From Sthenelais limicola (lineage: Eukaryota > Annelida > Polychaeta > Phyllodocida > Sigalionidae), in the NCBI GenBank assembly GCA_942159475.1, contig OW804094.1, positions 60,694,966 to 60,758,965 on the forward strand: a stretch of 64,000 bases of DNA. Reading direction: 5' to 3'. Every line of letters begins with the position of its first letter. Position 1 is the stretch's first letter. The notes beneath the pieces were generated by a model. The model worked only from the letters and a program-made list of their open reading frames with translations. It was not told the DNA's origin and ran no database searches. This document shows, piece by piece, positions 49,601 through 59,219 of the stretch. The translations under genes and the position numbers were made by a program.

Positions 49601-52269
49601 GGGAAGTTGGTCTTATATAGGCCTGAGACTAACATTCAATGAACACAAGTGAGTATCCCTTCGGGTATAGGTAGCCTAAGGAGTATACTTCAGACTAGAA
49701 CAAGTGAGTGTAAAAATGCCCTATCCCAATCCCTGGAGCCATGTAGACCCAGCTGGAGCCCATGATATATAACTCTTGTCAGACATAAGGAGAGGCCTAT
49801 CTGATTATCGCTAATTTGTGCCTAAAGGAATATACAGGGCATGACTTTATGTTCGCCTCTATAATAATTAAACCCGGGCGAGATTTTTTTTAATTCACGG
49901 TGCATTTAAGATTTCTAGAGGGTGAATAAAAATGGGGGCCAATTCATTCAGGGATGTTGGGAATTAATCATTCTTTCAATTAATGCTTGAGAAGGGAGGT
50001 TGTATTTAGTTTTAGGTCATGCCCCTCGACAAGAGATGGTGTTTTTAACAAGGACCCCTGGAGGCAGAGTGTAGGTATGAAAAGTAACGGTTCCTGTATC
50101 GCATTGTGCCCAGACTGCAAGCCTTGAATAGAACCGCCATCTTGTTGGCAGTCAGCGCGGCCACAACTAGTGGGGAATGATTTGTGATGCTCCCTCTCTG
50201 CTTCATGAACAAATTTATGCTGAAATTACTCCCCCATCCCCAATCCACATACACCCCCTTTTCCCATACCCCAAACTAGTCCCCCAAGCCACTACTACTC
50301 CTACCCCTACTCCTGGCGCCTGGGGCAGTCCACACTCTTGTCTCCCCCAAGTTCAATCTACCCCTCCCAACTTATTTAATGACCGATTCCTCGACACACA
50401 CAGGCAACGCCAGATAGGGCCGTCTCCAAATCACACATTTGAAAAAAGGTTTCCCCTTTCCTTATGTGGAGAGCCCAGTACCTTTGACTAGCCCCGGGCT
50501 GGGAACCTCTCCGGACTGTCAATGCTCACCTACCCGACTGAATGTTACAAGGACACGGGCTCAATTCTTGTTATGTGACTAAACATTTTCTCCTACTCAC
50601 CCATCGCTCACACTGGCGAGGGGAGTTGGCAAGAAATAGATATGAACGCCCAGAATGCACAATGACGTTTCCTTCTGAAGACTAAAATGGTCAGTCGGCC
50701 TCGCCAGTGTTGATTTTAAGCTCAGCACAATGTGGAGTCATTTGGAAGTTTTGACCCCAGCGCATCTACAATCACAAGTACTGCACATCGAGTTTCCTAT
50801 TAAGTTGCTGGCAGGTTCATCAGGGACCACCAGCAGAACCCATTTTGCTGACGACCATACAATCACGTCTTACAAATTGCAATCATTCATCCCAGCTTTT
50901 CTTATCTCCAAACATCTTCGCTACAAATGGTATCGAGAACTAGTAGTACGCACCCGGTGAGTACTACTACTTCGACAACTATCTCTCACAATAAATGGCA
51001 GGCCAATTCGGTTTCACATTTTGGTACAGTATGTGGGCGTATTAAGCGAATTGACAAGGCACACAGCATTCAATGATATTATTAATTCGGATAAATTCAC
51101 TGCATGGAGAGAGTTCGATTACATTAATCTATCTGGACAAAGTTTTTTTCGCACAAGATGCTGATCTAGTAGAATAATCACTTTTTATCATTTGAATTAC
51201 AGAACGAATAAAATCCCTAAGTTGTAATCGCAGATAAATATACCCCCAGGTTCAAACCGCGATCAGGGGTAAGAATATTGATTGCCATTGGTCTAGAAAA
51301 AATGTTGTCTTTTGAAGCCTTTACATCTAAATATAAAATACATATAAAACACTATAAAAATAAAATATTTTATAAGAGCACATATAATTATATATATATC
51401 TGCACCCAGGTGGCTCGTCAACTATATGGCTCCTGTAAAGTGGTCGGTTGGGAGCTTCATATAAGGGAAAGTAAAGTCTAGCCGCAGGGTTCATCATCTT
51501 CTGGCTGATTTACTCCTTTGACAGAGGATGACTGGCTTCTACAAAGGCTGGACACACTGTCCCCTCTCCTTTGCTCTTATAAATAAATGCCCTATATGTG
51601 GTCTACGAGGGGGTATAGCGTTGTCACTCCTCCTCCTCCCGCAATCCCTAGACCAAATCATATTCAAAGGGGAGGAAATTCCAGTTCGTCAGAATAGGGG
51701 TGAAAATAGTTCATCATATCAGTCGACTCTATATATAATTACAACGAAGGTCTGCAATTAAAAGCAATGACAAAATATTCTTGAGTCTATTTACTAATAG
51801 ATGATCGGGATGATGAGGATGCCGATTAACTTCACTCCATTCAGTTAACATGATAGGATTCCCCACCCTGTGCACAACAACTTTTGGTTCTGTCAGAAAT
51901 CATTGTATAGAAAGCCAAAATGACTCATAAATACATAGAACCCCAAAACATAGCCATCACTGCTATCCTAGCAAATGAGTTTCTAGTATCCGCCACTGGT
52001 GGCAGCATGTGGTGGTAGAGTTTAGTTGGATTGCTCTGTCACTCAAAAGATGTCGCCACGCTTCGATCCTATACCAAATCTATAAAGGATTTTGAGCAAA
52101 TATATTGACCGGAATCGCTGTAAACCAGGGAAGCAGGGGGCAGAGGGGGCTCCAGCCCCCACCCCAATATAAATGTTGGGGGGCAGAAGTATGTTTCTGC
52201 CCCCCCCCCCCCCAAAAAAAAAACTGAGTTAATCCCACAGACATCCCACAGACAGTCCCGGCTCCTCAT
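46670..52269. other. gene-free stretch
   Basis: No exon supported. Frames at 47424-47687 and 50177-50491 lack known motifs. C13/A10 homopolymers lie at 52201-52223 next to GGGGGCAGAGGGGGCTCCAG-type sequence, probably a decayed repeat flanking the hAT fragment. Confidence 0.35.
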
Positions 52270-52515
52270 CTCCTCTTTCCTCACACCAGACTTTATCTGA
52301 CATTGCCTGTTACCTTTGCAACTGAAGAACGCACAATTTCCATACTGAAACGCATCAAAACATACCTTAGAGCCACAATGTCTCAGCAGAAATTGAATAA
52401 TTGTGTGATACTCCATGGACACCAGAGGAAATACGATAACCTGGATATGGTTGAAATTGCTAAAGATTTTATGAAGTGCAATGCAACGAGAGAGGCTTAT
52501 TTTGGGTGTTACTAA
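52270..52515 (+). pseudogene. hAT transposase C-terminal dimerisation fragment
   Basis: The frame FPHTRLYLTLPVTFATEER, TISILKRIKTYLRATM and LNNCVILHGHQ is the hAT dimerisation motif (LTLPV-x-x-A-x-x-ER…RIKTYLRSTM…RL), which ends most hAT and ZMYM/FAM200-like transposases. The region upstream lacks the rest of the transposase (zinc finger, DDE), so this is a relic. It ends at TAA 52513-52515. A host-domesticated exon is less likely, because no acceptor is seen where the frame begins. Confidence 0.75.
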
Positions 52516-52789
52516 AACTATTGTATTGTTAGACTTTTACACAACTTATGTTTACATTATGCAATAAGTAAATTATTCTCAATGTAAGCTGTGTTCATAG
52601 TCCACACACAGGGAATCTAATTCTGAAGTACAACAGTATAACAATAATCTTTTCCTACACAAGAAAAAAATCCAAGAATATGGTTATTCTAGTCTGGAAC
52701 CTTGGTGAATACCTTGTATCTGGTCTATAATTCCACCGTTGGGAAGAATTGACCCCAAATTTTGCTAAAAATTCAAACTTCTTGACACA

Positions 52790-53870
52790 TTCCCTAATAT
52801 TGTGAACTACCTGGACGATTTTGTCATGATCTATGACTCCTATGATGCTTGTAGACAGGCCCAGTTGTTCCTTATCAGACTCCTGCGTTCCCTGGGCCTG
52901 TATGTCAGTTGGAAAAAATGTGATAGCCCTGCGACTAAGTTGACCTTCCTAGGGTATTGATATCAACTCTACTGAGATGTCTTGCACATTACCTGACAAA
53001 AAGTTGGCGAAGATTATTGATCTCCTCATGTACTTCTGTCGACGTCGACGTTCTTCAGTTAGGAAGGTGAGTAAACTAGCTGGCTTGTTGTGTCATGCCA
53101 GCAAGTTAGTTAGGGCCGGTAGACCCTTTACACGCAGGTTGCTCCACCTCTTGAGAGGCTTGTCTCCTAGACAGAAGCGCCTCAGACTCAACCTGGACTT
53201 CCAATTTGACATTGAGTGGTGGTTTCGTCACATGCATACCTTCAATGGAACCTCCTTGATCGTCCCTTGTGGTCTTGCCACTGACGTCTTCATTTACTCT
53301 GACTCCTCTGCTAATGGTTATGGAGTTATTTGTGGCAGTGACTGGCTGTCTGGCTACTTTTCCTCATCACTTCTCCCTGATCTAGCAAGTACCTTACTCC
53401 CTGGGCATCGTCATTGGGTTAACCTACCTGATGTTAAGTTCTCTGATAATATCAATTATCTCGAGCTGATACCCCTGATGCTCATGAGTAAAAGGCTTCT
53501 TCTACTGATGTGTTCCAACTCCAGAATAGTGTGTGTTACTGATAACTTGCAAGTTGTTCACGCTTTGAACAAAGGGACTACTAAATCTGCTGATATGATG
53601 TCGATCATTAGACCCCTTTCTTGGATGTTGGCGAGTGTTAACTCGTATGTAGTTGGGGTACACGTCCCTGGCGAGTTAAATACCCTCCCAGATGAACTTT
53701 CCAGACTAGCTCACTCTAATTCCCTTGTTCCCTTGTTATGCAGGTACAACCTCTGCTGTGGATCCGCTGTCGGATCTGAAGGGAGAACTGGCGTCCACAA
53801 TATCTCAGGCATGGGCTTCGTCGCCCTCATCACTAGGAAGAGTCAGTGGAAAGTGTATGGGGTTTTGTGA
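52790..53870 (+). pseudogene. Ngaro/DIRS RT (3' part) and RNase H
   Basis: The reverse transcriptase part begins near 52792 and shows YLDDF (YxDD catalytic motif, from 52808), then LRSLGLYVSWKKC and KLTFLG. A one-base length change at about 52951-52956 puts it out of frame with the continuation, and an earlier shift sits just before YLDD. The RNase H domain follows at about 53275-53700, with FIYSDSS, NYLELIPL, VTDNLQVVHALNKGTTKS and VPGELNTLPDELSR, the usual DIRS-type acidic motifs. The frame ends with TGA at 53868-53870, overlapping the recombinase frame by about 145 nt, as is normal in this group. Confidence 0.85.
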
Positions 53871-54707
53871 GTCCTTTGACTTGTTACCGGTTCCAGCTAC
53901 TCACGAGACTGTCTGCTACTTCTTGATGTTCAAGGCTAGGACTTGTAGATTTTCCATGATCAATAACTACTTGTCTTCCATTAACGTCTTGCATAAGTTT
54001 CTTGGCTTCGACATTGACTTCAGGAACTTCTATACTGTTCAACTCGCCTTAAAGGGCCTCAAACGTAGACTTGGTTGTCACATACAGTCAAAGCAACCCT
54101 TCACTTGGACCCACTTGAAGATGTTTTTCAATATTGTGGAACAATCTGAGCGTTTTTGGGTACTGTGGACTGCTACCTTATTTTGTTTTAGAACGTTGTT
54201 AAGACGTTCAAATGTAGTACCCAAAGCTCATGACGTAGTCGATCATCTGGTTCATCGTAGAGACTTATCCTTTACCTCGAAAGGTGTTACAGTGTGTGTG
54301 CCTTCCTCTAAAACCGTTCAGTATCAACAGCATGTGCTGGAAATCCCCCTGTTGAGATCTGACATACCAGGATTCTGCATAGTGGCATTGCTGGAGTCTC
54401 ATTTCCGCAAATTCCCCGGTGGTGATGACTCTCCTCTCTTCTTGGTTCCTTCGCGCACCAGCCCACGTCCACTAGAATATGCAGAGTTCCTAGCATTTGT
54501 AAAGAACATTCCTACCCTACTGAGATTAGACCTTGACGTTGGGACGCACTCATTGCGCCGTGGTGGTGCTTCCCATCTTCTTGCACTTGGTGTCAGCTTG
54601 CAGGACATAAAAAACTTAGGAGATCTCTATCCATACTCTGCTACTTGACAACGCCAATGGATAGGGAAATTGAGATTGAGGAGTTTGTGAAAAGCTCCTT
54701 CTCTTAA
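53725..54707 (+). pseudogene. Ngaro/DIRS tyrosine recombinase, 3' end frameshifted
   Basis: This enzyme would join the circular cDNA of the element to the genome. Visible are the N-terminal arm (NNYLSSINVLHKFLG), the first catalytic arginine region (FRTLLRRSN, about 54190-54216) and the HSLRRGG box (54547-54567, H-x-x-R-R). The continuous frame stops at 54646-54648. A short deletion after the LGD motif at about 54622 shifts the frame, so that the expected nucleophilic tyrosine (TAC at 54642-54644) and the natural tail (to TAA 54705-54707) lie in another frame. The enzyme is therefore broken exactly before its catalytic tyrosine. The start is uncertain: no ATG is evident. Confidence 0.85.
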
Positions 54708-54722
54708 TTGGCGGATTGGATT

Positions 54723-55041
54723 GGCGGCCATTTCGCCGCTGCACTGCTGGCCACATCCTTGTTCAGTCGTCTCTGAGTTCAGCGTCAATTAATCTGCATT
54801 GATATACCCCCTCTAATGGTTATATCAGGCTTATTCATCAACTGCAACCACCGCCATGCCATGCCCCCTAGCATCAGTGTCAAATCTCTCTCCCAGGTAC
54901 CATTGCTGCTTACGCCATTATGCACGCTTACACATGTAATTCTTTTTTTTCTTTTTATACTATTTAATAAAGGCGGCCATTTCGCCGCTGCACTGCTGGC
55001 CACATCCTTGTTCAGTCGTCTCTGAGTTCAGCGTCAATTAA
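54723..55041 (+). repeat. B1-A2-B2 split direct repeats of the Ngaro-type element
   Basis: B1 (54723-54792) and B2 (54972-55041) are identical over 70 bp, starting GGCGGCCATTTCGCCGCTGC. Between them is a unique 179-bp A2 segment (54793-54971) ending in a poly-T stretch and AATAAA. In complete Ngaro elements a copy of A (A1) lies at the 5' end; here that end is lost. B itself contains the palindrome GGCGGCCATTTCGCCGC. Confidence 0.9.
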
Positions 55042-55600
55042 GTAAATTTGGACTATTGTCTTCTTCAGATTTAATATTATTATCCTCCCTTTTATCTCCA
55101 TCACTCCTTATTCTAATGACACTGTTAGATTTTGATTTTGATGGGTTTATAAGAGGTTGAAGAATTTCCCACAATTTTTGGGGATCTATAAAATTTTCTT
55201 TTATTTGATTTTTGGTAAACTCATTTTTTGCTTTAATAAGAGTAGAGTTCATTTAATTTCTTATTTTCTTCACTTCATCCCAGTCCTCACTCCTGCCTGA
55301 CTTCTTTGCCTTTACAAATGCTTTGTCTCTTATCTTAGACAAATTTATCATCTCCTTACTATACCACTGAGGTTTGGATTTGACACCCCTAAATTCTTTT
55401 ATAGGGCACATCCTATCAAGAAATTTGTTGATTCTGCTATATATTATATTCCATGCTTCATTTACATCCGTATCCTCCTTATATAGATCAGCCCAGTTCT
55501 CATTTCTTATATGCGACGAATCTAAAACAACCTCCTCTCCCTTCTGTACTGCTACCATGTAATGAGGATTGGAACCCTCACTTGGCGACGGTCTGTTCAA
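55042..55600 (-). pseudogene. LINE (non-LTR retrotransposon) ORF2 fragment, EN-RT linker
   Basis: Minus-strand frame with MCPIKEFRGVKSKPQWYSKE, a stretch of the PW(Y/M)-x-x-E-(M/L)-I type found between endonuclease and reverse transcriptase in LINEs, then a run typical of the start of the RT region (NEFTKNQIKENFIDPQKLWE). One in-frame stop at about 55250-55252 breaks it. Neither catalytic EN residues nor the RT active site are within the fragment. It directly abuts the B2 repeat on one side and the Penelope 3' region on the other. Confidence 0.65.
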
Positions 55601-55609
55601 CCTCGCTGC

Positions 55610-56214
55610 GGTCTATGACGTCATAGACAGGTGCACAGGTATCCAGGTGTGATGTCAGAAACACCATTGGATATTACAATCAAATTATTTTTCCAAATTA
55701 ATAATTGATGTAGGCCCCATATTCCACGCCTGTATATAATTGATGGACCAAAAATAAAAAGGTGTTGTTTATTATTGGTGTCATTAGCTTGGTTACATAG
55801 CTAGGTATCCACAGGTGGGAGGGCCCCTCCACCATCACTGATGGTGTTTGGCACTACATGGTTTCGCCCCTTTGATGGGCTCATCAGGCAGATCAGGGAT
55901 CTTTCATGGGATATATCCCATAGGAATTGATAAACTAATTAATCATGGGTTTGACTAATTATTGGGTATAGAAATAAGTCTATACTAAAAGGGAAATTAC
56001 TGTTATACAAACTGTAGACAGTGTTTTGGATGCTCTGATTAGGGGATATCTCTAATCAGTGGAGTGTGGATCTTCAGGAATGACCCACATGGTCAACAAA
56101 ATTGGGTCTTGAGGGGTGATTGGGTCCACTTGGGAGCAGATGTCGGGCTGTGATAAAAATTTATAACGTGGCTAGACAGCCCGACCGTGACTCCTCAGTG
56201 TTTGACCCCACCCC
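55610..56214 (-). mobile_element. 3' region of Penelope-like element (pLTR part)
   Basis: The 600 bp downstream of the endonuclease stop codon on the minus strand. It has no frame, but carries the hammerhead ribozyme core (55830-55898) and several small palindromes (TGGGATATATCCCA at 55918-55931; CACCATC/GATGGTG around 55830-55846). Penelope-like elements end in such partial LTR (pLTR) sequences. The exact outer boundary near 55610 is a guess from where the LINE fragment begins. Confidence 0.6.
55830..55898 (-). ncRNA. hammerhead ribozyme in Penelope-like element
   Basis: On the minus strand the catalytic core CTGATGA (55887-55881) is followed by stem II GCCC-7-nt loop-GGGC (55880-55866) and GAAA (55865-55862). 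A minimal 2-bp stem III (AC/GT, loop CAT) leads to a GTA cleavage site, cutting after 55855. Stem I begins with one Watson-Crick and two wobble pairs, and resumes as CTGAT/ATCAG. Short stem III and this core are what has been described for hammerheads in Penelope-like elements. The weak part is inner stem I. Confidence 0.65.
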
Positions 56215-56968
56215 TCAAGGTGCTTGTTGTTGACGGTTGCGCCAGGTGATGGCGTCCATTATGTTTAGACCTTGTGGTGCTATCGTCTTGAGACGATGTA
56301 TCCATTTTGCCTCTAAGGTGTTCCTTAAGTCCTCGGATTGCTCCTCGGCAGGGGAACAGCTTATGAATTCCAGGACATAGACTCTGACATCTTGAGTCCC
56401 ATGGTGTATGGGTTCATTGAAGTGTCTGCCGACACTGGTGTTGTGTTCAGGTGTGTCTGGGTATGTGATGCACCTGAAGTGTTGATATAGGCGCTTCATG
56501 AGCAATTGTTTGGTCTTACCAACGTATTGGCGTCCACATGTTTTGCATTCCAAACAGTATATCAAATTATCACTCTTGCAAGTGACATTGTGCCTAGTGA
56601 TGTATTTTCGTCCTGTCGTTTTCGACTTGATTTCACCGGTTTTGTCAATGCGATGACAATAGTGGCAATTCTTGGTAGTGCATTTTGGACGTGGGGGTGC
56701 CACCTTTGTTGATCTCGCAGGAGATATGAGTGGTAGTTTGGCTCTAATTAGTGTTTCTCCCATGTTCTTGGGTCTCCTATGGGCAATGATCGCTTTTCTC
56801 TCGAAAATATGTTGAGTTGTTGTCAATCTTCCCAGGATTTCCCAGTTGTTTTTAATGCACTCTGCAAACACGTTGCAAGAGGGGTGGTACCTCGAGATAG
56901 CTATCAAGGGGTCCACCGTATTCCCGGGGGCAGCGGGTTTCTCCCCTTTCCCCAGGAGTAGTTCAGCG
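56215..56968 (-). pseudogene. Penelope-like element: linker and GIY-YIG endonuclease
   Basis: Minus-strand frame of about 250 codons encoding the 3' end of the PLE protein. Order: HPSCNVFAECIKNNWEIL linker, a Cys/His cluster (CTTKNCHYCHRID), then the GIY-YIG endonuclease NLIYCLECKTCGRQYVGKTK (IYCLEC…YVGKT), conserved arginine helix (LMKRLYQHFR), GRHFN and a final E-x-x-W (EAKWIHRLK). The catalytic tyrosines, arginine and glutamate appear present. The frame is cut at 56968, where foreign DNA starts; the natural upstream part of the protein is found at 58502-58965. Confidence 0.85.
56766..56968. repeat. 203-bp duplicated Penelope segment, copy X1
   Basis: Identical to 58502-58704. It lies within PLE coding sequence, and the two copies bracket a 1.53-kb insert derived from the LTR retrotransposon. 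A 12-bp filler AGGAGTAGTTCA (56969-56980) at its right edge repeats the end of the segment. Confidence 0.95.
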
Positions 56969-56980
56969 AGGAGTAGTTCA

Positions 56981-58497
56981 GAATTAAATAAATGCTGATT
57001 TACTACAGTTGCTATCATCAGTGTATACATAGGTAATAATTAATCAGCTTGTTATATTATAGCGATTTGGTGAAGTTAGTGTTTCTGGTCTCTATAAACG
57101 AAAAAGGGATCTATAGATTACATTATTTATAATAATCTAGAAATAATCTGATTATTTGAAGAAAAAGAGTATAAAGTATTAAACAAAATCAACTTGTTAT
57201 TATGATTGAAATGTATAATACAATGTTATTCTGTGCCAATGAACGGAATTAAATAAATGATGATTGAGTGAAGTTGCCATTGTTGTGGTTTCTTGTTCCA
57301 GCTCCCACATCTCTATGAAAACATTAAAAAGTCCATCATATAGAATACCAATAATCTGAGAAACAATGACCTAAACATTTTCCAAGACCATATGATCATT
57401 GAAAACGCTTTTTCAGTTGTAAACACTTTTTGAATAGATGTTATAACTCGTTGTGACACATCATACATTTTAAAAGCTGTTTTAATACAGGTAGCTCCTT
57501 CCCCTACGAGGGCTAGACAGCTACTGAGGTACGTCGCAACCTGATTGGTCCAGACGTACCTGTCAATCAGTGGGATAGGATTACCACCAGGTAATCCTAT
57601 CAAGGTATATAACCCCATACTGCACGCCCGTTCGGGCACTTGCTATTACCATCAACATCTGGTATAACCATCTGAAGGCAATAAAACATCATTCATACTC
57701 TACTGAATTCTTCACTCCTTTATGTTACATCCATTATAACATATTGGTGGACAACCCTTTAAAACTTTCTCAGTACCTCATGCCATTGTTGCGGCAGTCT
57801 GCGGAACAAAGACAGGCATCAGAAGAACGCCGCAAGCAGCAGCAAGCAAAGGCGGACCAGAAAAAGTCACGCAGGCGAGGTCGATCGAAAATGACCTCTA
57901 CTCCTCTTTTAGACAAGGATGGCCAGCCCATCATCAACGACGAAGAGGAAGAAGCAGACCTCTCTTTCACAGAAGCTCTCCAGGAAAACGAACAACCTCC
58001 AGGAGAACAGGTAGAGCCCAGAGGGGAAGAGGCACACCTCCAGGACGGAGGCAATAAGCACGGCGAAAACGGGGAGAACGCCCAACAATGGAATCAAATG
58101 GGCACCCTTTTGAACGCCGCAACGACATCGGCAGCCGGCCGCGTCGAGCCTCCACCGCCCGCTCCCCCAACAGGCCTCGCCGAGGACGCTTTAATGGACA
58201 AGTTTACAAAGGCTATGGCAGGGCTTCTCACAGCAGAAGCTTTAAGGCAGAATACTGCACGCAAAGAAGACGAGGCAGCACGCCTAAAAGTGGAACAGGA
58301 GAAGTCAAAAGCTCTTCTCAAAAAGAACGAGGAGCAAGCCTGGATAAATAAGTCACTCAAGGACCAATTGGCCGCAGTGAAAAATACCCTGGTCGCAGTG
58401 CAACAAAACGTAGCCTCAATCAACACGGATAAGGGCCCAAAAGGTAAAGGCCCAGGACCTGTGAAATCTTCAATTAGAACAGCAAATGTGAGTGTTG
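56981..58497 (+). repeat. 1517-bp duplicated block, copy Y1 (flank + LTR + gag start)
   Basis: Matches 60224-61740 at a constant offset of 3243 bp. I found one difference by eye (A at 57762, C at 61005). It comprises 458 bp of sequence upstream of the LTR, the complete 303-bp LTR and the first ~240 gag codons. That the non-LTR flank is included shows that this copy arose by DNA duplication, not by a new retrotransposition. Confidence 0.95.
57439..57741 (+). repeat. LTR of Ty3-type element (duplicated copy)
   Basis: 303 bp bounded by TGTTATAA … TTATAACA. TATATAA at 57606-57612 and AATAAA at 57680-57685. Identical to the LTR at 60682-60984. Confidence 0.8.
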
Positions 58498-58697
58498 TGA
58501 GTCTTGGGTCTCCTATGGGCAATGATCGCTTTTCTCTCGAAAATATGTTGAGTTGTTGTCAATCTTCCCAGGATTTCCCAGTTGTTTTTAATGCACTCTG
58601 CAAACACGTTGCAAGAGGGGTGGTACCTCGAGATAGCTATCAAGGGGTCCACCGTATTCCCGGGGGCAGCGGGTTTCTCCCCTTTCCCCAGGAGTAG
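57780..58697 (+). pseudogene. truncated gag fused to antisense Penelope sequence
   Basis: The gag frame starts at ATG 57780 (MPLLRQSAEQRQAS) and follows the intact gag for 239 codons through the acidic N-terminal part and the Lys/Glu/Ala-rich coiled coil. At 58498 it runs into the X2 Penelope segment read in antisense, and closes at a TAG after about 65 unrelated residues. Its own LTR promoter is intact 5' of it, so transcription into the minus-strand PLE is possible, giving an RNA antisense to the PLE. The product would lack the capsid-like domain. Confidence 0.8.
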
Positions 58698-58704
58698 TTC
58701 AGCG
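58502..58704. repeat. 203-bp duplicated Penelope segment, copy X2
   Basis: Identical to 56766-56968. To its left is the foreign gag sequence with a junction TGAG filler; to its right the natural PLE sequence continues. Confidence 0.95.
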
Positions 58705-58965
58705 CGATCCCTGGATCTAGCCTCGCGATACGCGTTAGCTAGGATCTCAACAGGGTATCCCCTGTTTTTGAAGAAAAGAGCCTTCTCTCGACAGTGTCGG
58801 TCGAAATCCTCTATTCTCGAGCAGATCCTTCGGATCCGGATGAATTGACTGAAAACGATCCCGTCCTTCGTACTTCGTTTATGGGACGAAGTATAGTGCA
58901 AGTAATTGTTAGCATCCGTTTCCTTGCAAAACAGGTCGGTGTAGAGACCAGTCAAAGGGTCCGAT
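58502..58965 (-). pseudogene. Penelope-like element: RT 3' part and linker
   Basis: Minus-strand frame with TGLYTDLFCKETDANNYLHY, SSHKRSTKDGIVFSQFIRIR and RICSRIEDF, the segment after the catalytic core of PLE reverse transcriptase (the SHP/SHK-x-x-x-K-x-x-I-x-x-SQ-x-x-R-x-R-RICS pattern). It runs on into the linker that continues at 56968. Its left end (in reading direction) stops at the pyrimidine minisatellite at about 58970, so the element is 5'-truncated, as is common for PLEs. The overlap 58502-58704 is the X2 copy. Confidence 0.8.
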
Positions 58966-58969
58966 ATCG

Positions 58970-59219
58970 CCCCTCCCCTCCTCACTCCCTCATATACCCT
59001 TACCCCATCTCGCCCCTCCCCTCCTCCACTCATCCCCTCTCATATCCTTGCCCCATTTCACGCCTGCCCTTCTCCACTCACCCCCTCTCATTCCCTCACC
59101 CCATCTTGCCCCTCCCCTCCTCCACTCATCCTCTCTCATACCCTTGCCCCATTTCACGCCTGCCCTTCTCCACTCACCCCCTCTCATACCCTCACCCCAT
59201 CTTGCCCCTCCCCTCCTCC
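58970..59219. repeat. pyrimidine-rich minisatellite, 96-bp unit
   Basis: Full units at 59013-59108 and 59109-59204 and a partial unit from 59205, all starting CCCCTCCCCTCCTCCACTCA. Each unit is itself a dimer of related 48-bp halves. The array is nearly pure pyrimidine on the plus strand and produces long spurious Pro/Ser/Leu (or Arg/Gly/Glu) frames. Confidence 0.95.

Larger units (their letters stand above)
52780..55041 (+). mobile_element. 5'-truncated Ngaro/DIRS-type (tyrosine recombinase) retrotransposon
   Basis: In order: end of the RT domain (YLDDF motif), RNase H, tyrosine recombinase, then a 70-bp/179-bp/70-bp arrangement of direct repeats. Coding for a tyrosine recombinase in place of an integrase plus split direct repeats identifies the Ngaro or PAT branch of DIRS-like elements. 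The left part (gag, most of RT, and the A1 repeat) is missing. At least three frame-disrupting changes make this copy inactive. Confidence 0.85.

Noticed and set aside
55830..55846. Palindrome CACCATCACTGATGGTG as a second ribozyme or terminator
   Set aside because: It is only a 7-bp hairpin; it was kept as part of the hammerhead neighbourhood, where it may compete with stem I.
57313..57639. 108-codon minus-strand frame (repeated at 60556-60882)
   Set aside because: It is the antisense of the LTR and its flank; conserved only because the DNA block is duplicated.
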